Counted from the stretch's first letter, positions 23,549-31,601 are shown. The stretch: 45,403 bases of DNA from Solirubrobacteraceae bacterium (GCA_017744415.1 JAGIBJ010000067.1:1-45403); one strand, 5' to 3'. Numbers and translations are program-made. The notes: generated by a model from the letters alone, not told the origin.

Positions 23549-24613
23549 GTGGCCAGCGAACCGCAGTCCACGCTCGCTCCGAGCCCCGCACCCGCGGAAG
23601 CCTCATCGATCGAGGTGGTGTCGCTGTCGGCCGAGGCCGAGCGCGCGATCCGTTGCGGCGCCGCGCTCATCGATCGCTCCGATCGCGGCAAGCTCGCGCT
23701 CAGCGGTGACGCCGCCGCCGAATGCCTCAACGGCCAGGTGACGCAGGATGTCACCAAGATCGAGCCCGGCTGCGGCGCCTATGCGACGTTCCTGACCACG
23801 AAGGGCCAGATGCTCGGCGACGTGCGCATCGTGCGCACCGCCGACACGTTCGAGCTCGACACCGAACGCGTGAGCTTGCAGGCGCTGTTCGACGCGCTGC
23901 GCGTGGGCGTGCTCGGCCACGATGCCGAACTCCACAAGCGCACCATCCAGCGCGGTCTGATCTCGCTGATCGGCCCGCGCGCAAAGGTGGTGGCGCAGGT
24001 GGAGGACCTCGGCGGCTGTGAGTTCAGGAACGCGCCCTTCACCGTCGACGGCGTGCCAGCGCACGTGATCGTCACCGACGTCGGTGTCGACATCCTTTGC
24101 GAGGCCGAGCTGACCGAGCAGATCATCGCCTCGCTGAAGGCGCGTGGCGCCGTGGGGATCAGCCCCGCCGAGGCCGAGGTGGTGCGCTTGGAGCGCGGCC
24201 GCCCGCGCTACGGCGTCGAACTCGGCGAGCGGACGATGCCGCAGGAGGCTGGTCTCAACGACCGCGCCGTGAGCTTCACGAAGGGCTGTTACGTCGGCCA
24301 GGAGACCGTCGCGCGGCTCTTCTACCGCGGCAGCCCCAACAAGGTGCTGCGAGGGCTCCGCTTCGCCCAACCGCCCTCGGGCGACGGCACGGTGAAGTTC
24401 GGGGAGAAGGCCGTCGGCGAGGTGAAGCTCGTGGCCGAGTCGCCCCGCGTGGGGATGGTTGCGTTGGCGCTGCTGCGGGTCGCCGCCGAGCCCGGCAGCA
24501 CCGTGCACTGCGGCGGCGCGGAGGCCACGGTGGTCGAGCTTCCGTTCGTCCGGGACGACCGGGCGCTCGCCTGCTGCAAGGACTCCTCGGCGCCCCCTCA
24601 AGACCAGGCCTGA
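23549..24613 (+). CDS. ygfZ: Folate-binding YgfZ/GcvT-like protein
   Basis: This 354-residue protein belongs to the YgfZ/IbaG57-like branch of the GcvT fold, which uses tetrahydrofolate to support iron-sulfur cluster assembly or repair. The hallmark KGCYVGQETVARL (about residues 247-259), which contains the conserved Cys of the K-G-C-Y-x-G-Q-E motif, is intact. Other GcvT features are SDRGKLALSGDAAAECLNGQ, VTQDVTKIEPGCGAYATFLT, RGRPRYGVELGERTMPQEAG and the C-terminal beta-barrel. GTG 23549 is chosen from the -10 spacing; the first 20 residues are Pro/Ala/Ser-rich. Fe-S enzymes here (the radical SAM FbiC) give a plausible, not proven, connection. Confidence 0.88.
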   Translation: MASEPQSTLAPSPAPAEASSIEVVSLSAEAERAIRCGAALIDRSDRGKLALSGDAAAECLNGQVTQDVTKIEPGCGAYATFLTTKGQMLGDVRIVRTADTFELDTERVSLQALFDALRVGVLGHDAELHKRTIQRGLISLIGPRAKVVAQVEDLGGCEFRNAPFTVDGVPAHVIVTDVGVDILCEAELTEQIIASLKARGAVGISPAEAEVVRLERGRPRYGVELGERTMPQEAGLNDRAVSFTKGCYVGQETVARLFYRGSPNKVLRGLRFAQPPSGDGTVKFGEKAVGEVKLVAESPRVGMVALALLRVAAEPGSTVHCGGAEATVVELPFVRDDRALACCKDSSAPPQDQA

Positions 24614-24639
24614 CGGCGCGCGCGCCGCGTCGATACACT
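24610..24639 (+). promoter_or_regulatory. Promoter of ccr
   Basis: CTGACG (24610-24615) and TACACT (24634-24639) are separated by 18 bp. Transcription would start near 24646, giving a leader of about 75 nt, unlike the leaderless genes around it. The -35 overlaps the ygfZ stop codon. Confidence 0.5.
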
Positions 24640-24669
24640 CCGGCGCCGAGAGCGCGCTCGCGCGCCTCC

Positions 24670-24681
24670 CCCGCTAGCGGG
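24670..24681 (+). promoter_or_regulatory. Palindrome followed by T-rich stretch in the ccr leader
   Basis: CCCGCTAGCGGG is fully self-complementary and is followed by a pyrimidine-rich stretch with several T-runs (24683-24705), resembling a weak intrinsic terminator. It could end ygfZ transcription or act as an attenuator in the ccr leader. The AGGAAGGA ribosome site follows at about 24708. Confidence 0.35.
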
Positions 24682-24719
24682 CGCTTTCACCTTTTCTGCC
24701 TTTTCGAGGAAGGACCGCC

Positions 24720-25976
24720 GTGGCTGTAGACATCAGCAGCGTCGCGACGATCGACACCGAACCCGGACAGCTCCCCAAGAAGATGGCCGCCTGGGTCATC
24801 CGCCAGGAGCGCGAGGGCGAGCCCAAGGACGCGATGCAGCTCGAGGAGGTCGACGTTCCCGAGCCGGGCGCGTTCGAGGTCGTCGTTCGCGTGATGGCCG
24901 CCGGCGTGAACTTCAACAACGTCTGGGCGTCGCTCGGCAAGCCGATCTCCATCTTCCGTTATGGCGATCACCCCGAGACCGGTCACCACATCGGTGGCTC
25001 GGACGCGTCGGGCATCATCTGGAAGGTCGGCCCGGGCGTCACGCGCTGGAAGGTCGGCGACGAGGTCATCGTCCACTGCAACCAGGCCAGCTACGAGGAC
25101 GTCGAGGTCCACGGCCTCGACCCGATGGCGGCGCCGTCGCAGCGGATCTACGGCTACGAGACCACCTGGGGCTCCTTCGCGCAGTTCACGAAGGTCCAGG
25201 CGCAGCAGCTGCTCAAGAAGCCGGAGAGCCTCTCCTGGGAGGAGGCCGCGTCGTACGGTCTCACCTACTTCACCGCCTACCGCATGCTCATGACACGCGG
25301 CGGCCTCAAGGCCGGCCAGAAGGTCCTCATCTGGGGCGCGGCTGGTGGCCTCGGCTGCTTCGCGACCCAGCTCGTCAAGGCTGCCGGTGGCGAGTCGGTC
25401 GGCGTCGTGTCGTCCGACGAGAAGGGCGAGCTCGTCAAGCGCCTCGGCGCGGTCGACTACATCAACCGCAACGACTTCATCGGGATGATGCGCAAGGGCG
25501 GTGAGGAGGGTGCTGCCGAGAAGGAGCGCTTCCTCGTCTCGCGCGAGTTCTCCAAGAAGGTCGCCTCGATCCTCGGCGACGCGCCCGACATCGTGTTCGA
25601 GCACGTCGGCCAGGCGACGTTCCCGACCTCCGTGCTGACGGTGAAGCCGTTCGGCAAGGTGGTCATCTGCGGCGCGACGTCGGGCTTCAACCTCGACTTC
25701 GACGTCCGCTACCTGTGGATGAAGCAGAAGGAGATCGTCGGCTCGCACTTCGCCAACGCGTGGGAGTGCAAGCTCGCCAACGACCTGATCGTCGAGGGCA
25801 AGATCCAGCCGGTGCTGTGGAAGACGCTTGGGTTCGACCAGTGCGCCGAGGCGCATCAGATGATGTACGAGAACAAGCACTCGGGCAAGATCTCGGTCCT
25901 CGTCGGCGCCACCGAGCCCGGCCAGGGTCGCACGGCTGACGGTCCGGGCGCCATCTACGCCGAGGTCGGTGCCTAA
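24720..25976 (+). CDS. ccr: Crotonyl-CoA carboxylase/reductase
   Basis: This 418-residue medium-chain dehydrogenase/reductase catalyses NADPH- and CO2-dependent conversion of crotonyl-CoA to (2S)-ethylmalonyl-CoA. Typical family segments: MAAGVNFNNVWASLGKPI, HIGGSDASGIIWKVGPGV, GDEVIVHCNQ, YGYETTWGSFAQFTKVQ, SYGLTYFTAYRML, and the NADP site VLIWGAAGGLGCFATQLV; then KKVASILGDAPDIVFEHVG and GSHFANAWECKLANDL, a region typical of Ccr. GTG 24720 has a strong ribosome site (AGGAAGGA). A 105-aa gene follows after 2 bp. ecm and meaB 9-15 kb away support the ethylmalonyl-CoA pathway. The alternative is an acrylyl-CoA reductase of the same family, less likely given ecm. Confidence 0.92.
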   Translation: MAVDISSVATIDTEPGQLPKKMAAWVIRQEREGEPKDAMQLEEVDVPEPGAFEVVVRVMAAGVNFNNVWASLGKPISIFRYGDHPETGHHIGGSDASGIIWKVGPGVTRWKVGDEVIVHCNQASYEDVEVHGLDPMAAPSQRIYGYETTWGSFAQFTKVQAQQLLKKPESLSWEEAASYGLTYFTAYRMLMTRGGLKAGQKVLIWGAAGGLGCFATQLVKAAGGESVGVVSSDEKGELVKRLGAVDYINRNDFIGMMRKGGEEGAAEKERFLVSREFSKKVASILGDAPDIVFEHVGQATFPTSVLTVKPFGKVVICGATSGFNLDFDVRYLWMKQKEIVGSHFANAWECKLANDLIVEGKIQPVLWKTLGFDQCAEAHQMMYENKHSGKISVLVGATEPGQGRTADGPGAIYAEVGA

Positions 25977-25978
25977 CC

Positions 25979-26296
25979 ATGGCTAACTACTCCTTCCAGA
26001 TCCCGTTCTACGCGACCGGTCTGCGCAAAGACGAGGTCTCCGCTGCTCTCGAGCAGGTTGCCCCGATCGCGGCGCGCTACGGCGGCACCCATTGGGCCGT
26101 CTATCAGTCGCAGGAGGACCTCTACAAGTTCCTCCTGATCGTGGACTTCCCCAGCAAGGCGCAGTTCGAGGCCTACTGGTACGGGGAGGAGTCGCGTGAG
26201 ATGCGCGCGGCGATGTCCGGCTACTTCCAGAACCCCGTCACGTACGCCCCGTTCGGGATCGTGACCGAGGGCTCGGCCGTCACCGCCAACGTGTAG
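25979..26296 (+). CDS. Small protein coupled to ccr, ferredoxin-like fold suspected
   Basis: This 105-residue protein has no signal or membrane segment. Its pattern (strand YSFQIPFYA, helix EVSAALEQVAPIAARYG, strand THWAVYQSQEDLYKFLLIVDF, helix SKAQFEAYWYGEESREMRAAM, final strand) fits a dimeric alpha/beta-barrel (ABM/EthD-like) fold. Such domains bind small hydrophobic ligands or assist enzymes. It starts 2 bp after the ccr stop, so coregulation with crotonyl-CoA reduction is nearly certain from arrangement; a direct role is inference. A strong bidirectional terminator follows. Confidence 0.75.
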   Translation: MANYSFQIPFYATGLRKDEVSAALEQVAPIAARYGGTHWAVYQSQEDLYKFLLIVDFPSKAQFEAYWYGEESREMRAAMSGYFQNPVTYAPFGIVTEGSAVTANV

Positions 26297-26322
26297 CCCA
26301 CGCAGGCAAGCATTCGCTTCCA

Positions 26323-26360
26323 CGAGGGGTCGTCGCGCCGAGAGGCGCGGCGGCCCCTCG
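26323..26360. terminator. Bidirectional terminator between convergent genes
   Basis: A 17-bp stem (26323-26339 with 26344-26360, two G-T wobbles) is capped by a GAGA tetraloop. Flanking GCAAGC (26306-26311) and GCTTGC (26364-26369) can extend it. It lies between the convergent ccr-partner gene and the secreted WxL-like gene. Confidence 0.8.
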
Positions 26361-26371
26361 GTCGCTTGCGG

Positions 26372-27829
26372 CTAGGGGCCCGAGGTGAGCGTGAAGGTCC
26401 AGGTCGAGGTGTACGCCCCGGCGTACGTCGTCGCCGGGACCGACAGCCGCCAGGTCGGGGTGACCGTCTGCGCGCCCATGCCGGTGCCCGCGGCTGCGGT
26501 GTAGAGCTTCTGCGCGGTTGGTGCGCTCGCGGCCGCGGGGAGGGTGAAGGGGTACGTGACGGCGTTGGTCGCCAGGGTGCAGGTCGTTGACGCCTTGCAC
26601 GCGAGCGAAGGCGCGGTGGTCACCGTGGTCGCGGTGTTCGAGAGGTTCCGGCTGCCGGTGGTGAAGGTGGTGGATGTCGCGGCGATCGACCAGCCGGCCC
26701 CCGAGCCGGTGGCGTCGCCGACCGTCAGCGGCTGCGTCGCCGTCAGCACCTGGTTCGCGCCGTTCAGACTCGTTGAGAACGTGACGTTGCCTGGGGTACC
26801 GTCGATGAACGAGAGCGTGCCGGCGTTGAGTGTCGCGGAGACAGCCACGTCGGCGTCCGGAGGCTGAGGCGCTGCGTACTTGTACGGCTTGCCGATGGCA
26901 TCGCCGGCGATCGCCGTGCTGCCCCCGGCCCACGTGACCGAGTACATCGCGGCGGCGGAGCCGGTGTTCTCGGTGGTCCAGCTCGAGCCGCCGTTGTCGG
27001 TGAACGAGCTTTGGTTGGCGACGCCCACCGCGATGCAGCGCGTGTCGCTCGCGCACGAGATCGCGTAGATGTCAGGGGTGGTGCCGCTCGTCAGGTTGCT
27101 CCAGTTCGCGCCACCGTCGGACGTCTTGGCGATGGTGCCGTCGGTGCCGCCGACGTAACACACCGAGAGCGAGGGACATGAGATGCCGTGCGTGTACGGC
27201 GAGATCACATCGGAGATCTGCGCCGACGTTGCCACCGACGACCAGGTGTCGTTCGCTGCCTGCTTCTTGTAGATCGCACCGGCGGCGGTGATCGCATAAC
27301 AGACCGTCGTCGAGGGGCAGGAGACGCTGTAGAGCCCGGCGCCCCCGGTCTGCGTGCTCCCGATCGGCCAGGTCGCACCACCATCGGTCGTCTTGCGGAT
27401 CGCGCCGGTGCCGGAGACCGCATAACAGACGCTCGTCGAGGGGCAGGCGATGCCGTAGAGCGCTGGAGTCCCGGTGGAGACCGTCGTCCAGCTCACCCCG
27501 AGATTGGTGGACTTGTAGATGTTGCCGTTGTCGCCCGTCGCGAAGCACAGGGTCGTCGAGGGGCAGTCGAGGCCCCAGGTCGAATCCGTGAGGTCGGCGG
27601 CCGAGGCGGTCCAGGTCGTGCCGCCGTTCGTGGTGTATTGGGATTTGCCGACGGTGTTCTGCTGAACGCACGTGGTGCTGGTCGGGCATGAGACGCCGGG
27701 GATGATCACCGCAGTCAGCGCCGAGGTCTGTCCCGTCCACGCCGCCTGCGCCGCCACTGGGAGCAGCGCGAGCGCCGTGAGGCAGATCGTGGCGAGAACC
27801 AGGGCTGACCGGCGCAGCGCCCGACTCAT
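26372..27829 (-). CDS. Secreted beta-propeller protein with WxL-like C-terminal domain
   Basis: This 485-residue protein has a Sec signal peptide (RALRRSALVLATICLTALAL, then LPVAAQAAW). Residues about 40-320 carry seven or so repeats of roughly 40 residues with a C-x-S-x-x-x-C step (CPSTSVCYAV, CPSTTVCYAI, CPSLSVCYVG) next to TTDGGATW/TSDGGANW blades, as in BNR/Ycf48-like propellers; the paired cysteines probably form disulfides. Residues about 335-485 form a WxL-like domain (AGWSIAATSTTFTTGS, AVTYPFTLPAA, TYAGAYTSTWTFTL) paralogous to the upstream gene's product. The start ATG overlaps the upstream stop by 4 bp (ATGA). Likely a cell-surface adhesion or matrix component. Confidence 0.8.
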   Translation of the reverse strand: MSRALRRSALVLATICLTALALLPVAAQAAWTGQTSALTAVIIPGVSCPTSTTCVQQNTVGKSQYTTNGGTTWTASAADLTDSTWGLDCPSTTLCFATGDNGNIYKSTNLGVSWTTVSTGTPALYGIACPSTSVCYAVSGTGAIRKTTDGGATWPIGSTQTGGAGLYSVSCPSTTVCYAITAAGAIYKKQAANDTWSSVATSAQISDVISPYTHGISCPSLSVCYVGGTDGTIAKTSDGGANWSNLTSGTTPDIYAISCASDTRCIAVGVANQSSFTDNGGSSWTTENTGSAAAMYSVTWAGGSTAIAGDAIGKPYKYAAPQPPDADVAVSATLNAGTLSFIDGTPGNVTFSTSLNGANQVLTATQPLTVGDATGSGAGWSIAATSTTFTTGSRNLSNTATTVTTAPSLACKASTTCTLATNAVTYPFTLPAAASAPTAQKLYTAAAGTGMGAQTVTPTWRLSVPATTYAGAYTSTWTFTLTSGP

Positions 27830-28461
27830 GGCCCGGTCACCACGGTGAGGGTCCACGTCGAGCTGTACGTGCCCGACAGCGCGTTCGCAGGAACCGCGAG
27901 TGCCACCGACAGCGAGAGGTCGATCGCACCGGTACCGCTGTAGGCACCGGCGGCGGCGCTGAAGAGCTTGGTCGCCGCCGGCGCGGTGGCGGCGGCTGGC
28001 AGCGTGACTGGGTAGGTCACGGAGTTCGCGGGCAAGCTGCAGTTGCCCGTGCCGGCCGTGCGGGTGACCGCGGTAATGGTCGTCGCCGTCGTGGGCAGTG
28101 CGTTCGCTCCCGACGTCAGCGTCGTCGACGTGCCGGTGAGCTTCCACCCCGTTCCCGTCCCGGACTGATCGTCACCGGTGAGAGCCAACGTGGTCGTCAG
28201 CGTCTGATTGGCTGCAGTGAGCGTGGTGCTCGGGAAGGTCAGCGTCGACGGCGCAGTGAGACCCAGACCGCCGCTCGTGCACGCCGCACCCGCGGGCGCG
28301 GCGGTCACCCCGAGGAGGGCCGCAAGGAATGCCAGCGCCCCGGCCCCATTGACGCTCACGCCGCGCCGACGGCTGCAGCGGCCCCAGCTTCGCGGGACCG
28401 CCGAGTGCGGGGACCGGCGTTCGGGTCGCCGACGGGTACTGGGGGAAGACGGGGCGCTCAA
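27826..28461 (-). CDS. Secreted WxL-like domain protein
   Basis: The mature protein (about 150 residues) follows a hydrophobic signal (AGALAFLAALLGVTAAPAGA). It is a WxL-like beta-domain: LTLTFPSTTLTAANQTL-type strands, GTGWKLTGTSTTLTSG, SVTYPVTLPAAATAPAATKL and SGTYSSTWTLTVVTGP. The same domain ends the downstream propeller protein, with which it is translationally coupled. The start is uncertain: TTG 28461 gives an Arg-rich n-region before the signal, whereas GTG 28359 gives a signal with no positive charge. WxL domains bind the cell wall noncovalently in other Gram-positives. Confidence 0.7.
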   Translation of the reverse strand: MSAPSSPSTRRRPERRSPHSAVPRSWGRCSRRRGVSVNGAGALAFLAALLGVTAAPAGAACTSGGLGLTAPSTLTFPSTTLTAANQTLTTTLALTGDDQSGTGTGWKLTGTSTTLTSGANALPTTATTITAVTRTAGTGNCSLPANSVTYPVTLPAAATAPAATKLFSAAAGAYSGTGAIDLSLSVALAVPANALSGTYSSTWTLTVVTGP

Positions 28462-28620
28462 TTGACGAGCGGCGCGGGGACGTCAATGCCGCTGTAACGA
28501 GGTAATCGGCGTTTACGTGGGCGAGGTACAGCCCCGCTCGGGTAGCGGGAGGCCCCGCAGACGGGCGTTTTGGCGAGAACGCCCGCCAGGGCCCGGTTTA
28601 CCGGGCAAAGGTGTCCCCTA
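28462..28620 (-). other. Structured leader candidate before the WxL-like operon
   Basis: No gene is seen in 28462-28730. Several stable hairpins are present: GCCCGGTTTACCGGGC (28591-28606), GGGCGTT/AACGCCC (28563-28569 with 28578-28584), CCCGCT/AGCGGG (28533-28538 with 28544-28549), and CGCCAGG/CCTGGCG (28584-28590 with 28621-28627) enclosing the first. I compared it with c-di-GMP, c-di-AMP, cobalamin and SAM riboswitch consensus features and saw no match. It may be a regulatory 5' leader of the WxL genes or a 3' end of the RTX-repeat gene. Confidence 0.35.
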
Positions 28621-28627
28621 CCTGGCG

Positions 28628-28656
28628 CATCTACCCCAGCACTGGGCCTGCGGCAA
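28628..28656 (-). promoter_or_regulatory. Promoter candidate for the WxL-like operon
   Basis: On the minus strand TTGCCG (28656-28651) and TAGATG (28633-28628) are 17 bp apart. Transcription from here would begin near 28620 and include the hairpins listed above. Confidence 0.35.
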
Positions 28657-28730
28657 CATCGGACAAATGTCCGGAGAGCCACCGCCGCTGGTTCTCCACC
28701 GGCCGCCAGCTTCGACGGCTGGCCGCCTGC

Positions 28731-30242
28731 CTAGCGGTTCAGGACCAGCTTGCCGGTGGCGGTACCGGTCTCGCCGGCGGGTGTCTTCAGCGTGATCTGC
28801 ACGGTGACGGCGGTCTTCGGCTTCTTCGCGACAAGCTTTCGGCCCGCCTTGTTGAGCTTCAGGACGATGGCGCCGGGCTTGCTGGTGTTCACGAGGACGC
28901 TTCCGAGGAGCTTGGCCTTGCTGCGCTTGGTCGCTTTCGAGAGGAGCTTCACGCGAGCGAGCGTGTTTACGGGCGCGCCGATCGTTTGCGGGACGGAGAA
29001 CGTCACCTTGCCGCCCTTGGCGACACCGCGCTGCTTCGAAGTGCCGGTCACGAGGCTGCGGACGCGCGCGGCGAGCTCGTTCGGCGGAACGAGCGACTTG
29101 GGGATCGGCGTCGCGGCCGGCTTGGGCGTCGGGGTCGGCGTCACCGTGGGCGTCACAACGGAGGGCGGCTTTGGGCCGACAGGGATGCGCCGTTCGAACC
29201 CGAAGCCGATCGAGCCGGGCCCCGGGCCGAACCAGCCGGAGAAGCCGAACGCGACGATGACGGCACCGTGATCGTCGGCGGTGACGGTGTAGGTGGGACC
29301 GGTGCCAACCTCGGTGCAGTCCGAGGCATCGGTATCCATCTCGGGGCAACGCCGCCACGAGATGTCGAGCACCTCCACCGGAGAGTCGCTCGGAGAGATC
29401 GTCGTCGACGTCAGCGAAAGCTTCCAACCGACTCCAGCGAGGCCCATGGGAAGAATCTCGGACGTGTCGACCGGGCCGCTGCGCCGCTCGCAGTCGGCGA
29501 TCCATGATGTCTCACCGGGGTTGAGCCCCCAGACCAGGTCGTCGCCGTCACCGCAGGTCGAGCCGTCGGCCGCCACGTCCGGTTGATCGTCTTCGCCGAC
29601 GTAGGGGTTGCGGCGCACCGAGACGAGATCGTCGCCCGGGCCGGCGTCGAAGGCGTCCACCTGCTCGGAGTCGGTGAGGTCGTCGTCGCCTTCGCCGCCG
29701 CGAAGCACGTCCTCGCCCCAGCCGCCATCGAGGACATCGTCGCCACCGCGGCCTTCGAGCGTGTCGCTCCCCGGGCCGCCAGTGAACTCATCCACCTCGC
29801 CGCCGCCGATCATCGTCGACTCCGCTGCACTCGACGTTGCCCGCAGCGGCATGCCGAGGTTGCCGGTCACGATCAGCACGTCGGAGTCACCCTCGGCAAG
29901 GTCGATCACCATTGGGCGCTGGTAGGGAGCGTCGTCGGTGGGCTGCGCAAGGCCGCCGACGGCACAGTCGACGGTGCGTTCCGCGTCGACGCGCGTGCAC
30001 CGGTCGCCGGCGTAGGAGCTCGAGCCGGGCTCCCCGAGCCCGATCGCCTCGCCGGCCCAGACCGTCAAGCGGACCGTCTCAGCGTTGACGCGCTCCAGCC
30101 CGAGATGGTTGTCGGTCGCATCACCGTCGGCGTACAACGTGTTGCCATCGACGCTGAGGCCGACGACCTTCGGGCCGTACGCCGAGGCCGTCGCTGGAAG
30201 CAGCACGAGGGTCGCGAGAACGAGGGCGGCGAAGCGGAGCAC
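28731..30242 (-). CDS. Secreted protein with RTX-type calcium-binding repeats
   Basis: This 503-residue protein has a signal peptide (LRFAALVLATLVLLPATASA). Residues about 145-215 hold hemolysin-type nonapeptide repeats (GGPGSDTLEGRGGDDVLDGG, GEDVLRGGEGDDDL) that bind calcium and fold as a beta-roll. A beta-rich middle part follows, with two or three disulfide candidates, then a Thr/Pro linker (about 360-385) and a Lys-rich C-terminal domain (about 400-503) ending in GTATGKLVLNR. Unlike type I secretion substrates it uses a Sec signal. GTG 30242 is six bases after TAGATT (30254-30249), hence leaderless. It probably works at the cell surface with the neighbouring secreted proteins. Confidence 0.8.
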   Translation of the reverse strand: MLRFAALVLATLVLLPATASAYGPKVVGLSVDGNTLYADGDATDNHLGLERVNAETVRLTVWAGEAIGLGEPGSSSYAGDRCTRVDAERTVDCAVGGLAQPTDDAPYQRPMVIDLAEGDSDVLIVTGNLGMPLRATSSAAESTMIGGGEVDEFTGGPGSDTLEGRGGDDVLDGGWGEDVLRGGEGDDDLTDSEQVDAFDAGPGDDLVSVRRNPYVGEDDQPDVAADGSTCGDGDDLVWGLNPGETSWIADCERRSGPVDTSEILPMGLAGVGWKLSLTSTTISPSDSPVEVLDISWRRCPEMDTDASDCTEVGTGPTYTVTADDHGAVIVAFGFSGWFGPGPGSIGFGFERRIPVGPKPPSVVTPTVTPTPTPKPAATPIPKSLVPPNELAARVRSLVTGTSKQRGVAKGGKVTFSVPQTIGAPVNTLARVKLLSKATKRSKAKLLGSVLVNTSKPGAIVLKLNKAGRKLVAKKPKTAVTVQITLKTPAGETGTATGKLVLNR

Positions 30243-30248
30243 CGCGCC

Positions 30249-30254
30249 AATCTA
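30249..30254 (-). promoter_or_regulatory. -10 element of the RTX-repeat gene
   Basis: TAGATT on the minus strand, six bases before GTG 30242, consistent with leaderless initiation. Confidence 0.45.
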
Positions 30255-30318
30255 CTGTGTATCGGCGGCATGCGCGACGCAGCGGTGCGCAATGCAACAC
30301 GGCGTTAGGGCACAACCA

Positions 30319-30355
30319 CGGAGGGCCGGGACGCATGCGGCGTCCCGGCCCTCCG
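30319..30355 (-). terminator. Terminator after clpS
   Basis: A perfect 16-bp stem (30319-30334 with 30340-30355) with a 5-base loop begins about 35 bp after the clpS stop, isolating it from the RTX-repeat gene on the same strand. Confidence 0.75.
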
Positions 30356-30390
30356 GTGAAGCGTGGTAGCCGGCGTGTGCCGGCGGTGGC

Positions 30391-30678
30391 TCAGCCCTTC
30401 TCGAGGGGCGCGAGCGTGAGACCGAATCCATTGAGGAGGTCCCAGTAGTGCTCAGCGAGCTCGAGGTGCCCGGACCAGACGATGCTCTGGCCGGTGTTGT
30501 GAATCTGATCAGCGATCGTCAGGCCCTGGGGGTGGGAGACGCCCGGCAGCGTCTTGGACAGCGCGATGGCGACGCTGTCGAAGGTGTTGTGGTCATCGTT
30601 GAGAACGATGACGCGCCAGGCGCCGCCGAGACCGGTTCCAGGACCAGCGACGCTGGGAAGCGTTGCGGTGTTGGTCAT
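30391..30678 (-). CDS. clpS: ATP-dependent Clp protease adaptor ClpS
   Basis: This 95-residue adaptor delivers N-degron substrates to ClpC/ClpA. The core WRVIVLNDDHNTFDSVAIAL carries the N-end-rule pocket (NDDHNTF). The following helices (ADQIHNTGQSIVWSGHLELA) are as in the family, although the usual VH..G..VV step is altered. About 20 residues of flexible N-terminus precede the domain. ATG 30678 is the first start close to the domain. A separate promoter precedes it, so it need not be cotranscribed with the metallo-hydrolase gene 59 bp upstream. Confidence 0.9.
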   Translation of the reverse strand: MTNTATLPSVAGPGTGLGGAWRVIVLNDDHNTFDSVAIALSKTLPGVSHPQGLTIADQIHNTGQSIVWSGHLELAEHYWDLLNGFGLTLAPLEKG

Positions 30679-30691
30679 GGCAGCGGAGGAA

Positions 30692-30720
30692 ACGGTACGG
30701 GATGAGACCGCGTTGTTCAA
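30692..30720 (-). promoter_or_regulatory. Promoter of clpS
   Basis: On the minus strand TTGAAC (30720-30715) and TACCGT (30697-30692) are separated by 17 bp; transcription would begin just before ATG 30678, giving a leader of about 6 nt. Confidence 0.5.
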
Positions 30721-30737
30721 GCGATCTTCAGGTCGGT

Positions 30738-31601
30738 TCAGGACGCCTGGGCGGCGAGGCGCTCGCGCTCGATCTGAAGGCCGTGCCAGAGGGTCGCCGC
30801 GGGCATCGTGGTGGCGTAGCCGGTGACGCGCTCCTGGCCAGTGGCGGCAGCGACCGCGGCGGCGAGTGCGTCGCCCCAGAGGTCGGCGTCGAGCTTCGCG
30901 GCGAGTGCGGCCCAGGCGCGCAACCCCTCGCGGGCGCGAGCCAGGTGGAGGGCGACGTCGTCGTAGGCGCCGAAGTGGGTGAGCATCAGCCGGCGCGGCT
31001 TCCAGGCAGCGATCACGTCGAGCGAGCGGTTCCAGGCGGCCTGGTCGGTGTCGGGCGGCGTGGTCATCGGGAGCACGAACTGGTGGCCCGGTAGGCGCAC
31101 GCTCGCGGTGTCGCCCACGTAGGCGTCGCCGGTGCCGGTGTGGAGGAAGCTCACATGGTGCTTGGCGTGGCCCGGCGTCTCGGCGATCACGAACTCGTCC
31201 CGCTCCTCCTCCCCATCCGCAGCGACGATCCGCACGCGCTCCTCGGGCACCGGCACGATCTCGCCGAAGAGGCGCGCCAGCTCGGCGGCGCCGCCGTACA
31301 CCTGCTCGGCCGACGCGATGAGCCGGGCCGGGTCGATGAGGTGACGCGCGCCGCGCTTGCTCACCCACACCTCGGCATCCGGGTGCTCGCGGAGCAGCGC
31401 GCCGACCCCGCCGGAGTGGTCGAGGTGGATGTGCGTGACGAGGATGCGCCGCAGTGGCGCCCCGGCGAGTTCGTCACGGATCGCCTGCAGCGACACCGTC
31501 GGCCCGGGATCGACGATCGTGTGCTCGTCCACGCGCCAGCAGCAGATCTGGGTGGACTGCCCGAGGTACTGCGTGTCGATCGCGGTCGCGGTGGCGGTCA
31601 T
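30738..31601 (-). CDS. Metallo-beta-lactamase-fold hydrolase
   Basis: This 287-residue protein has the zinc-binding motif THIHLDHSGGVG (H-x-H-x-D-H), EHTIVDPGPTVSL before it, AETPGHAKHHVSFL as the next His site, YVGDTASVR for the bridging Asp and LMLTHFGAYDD for the last His. It resembles glyoxalase II/lactonase-like members; the substrate is not predictable. There is no signal peptide. ATG 31601 is preferred over an upstream frame extension that crosses the intergenic region. It is divergent from a large secreted protein and 59 bp upstream of clpS. Confidence 0.85.
   Translation of the reverse strand: MTATATAIDTQYLGQSTQICCWRVDEHTIVDPGPTVSLQAIRDELAGAPLRRILVTHIHLDHSGGVGALLREHPDAEVWVSKRGARHLIDPARLIASAEQVYGGAAELARLFGEIVPVPEERVRIVAADGEEERDEFVIAETPGHAKHHVSFLHTGTGDAYVGDTASVRLPGHQFVLPMTTPPDTDQAAWNRSLDVIAAWKPRRLMLTHFGAYDDVALHLARAREGLRAWAALAAKLDADLWGDALAAAVAAATGQERVTGYATTMPAATLWHGLQIERERLAAQAS

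Noticed and set aside
28462..28730. c-di-GMP, c-di-AMP, cobalamin or SAM riboswitch
   Set aside because: The conserved single-stranded segments of these classes are absent on both strands; only generic GC-rich hairpins are seen.
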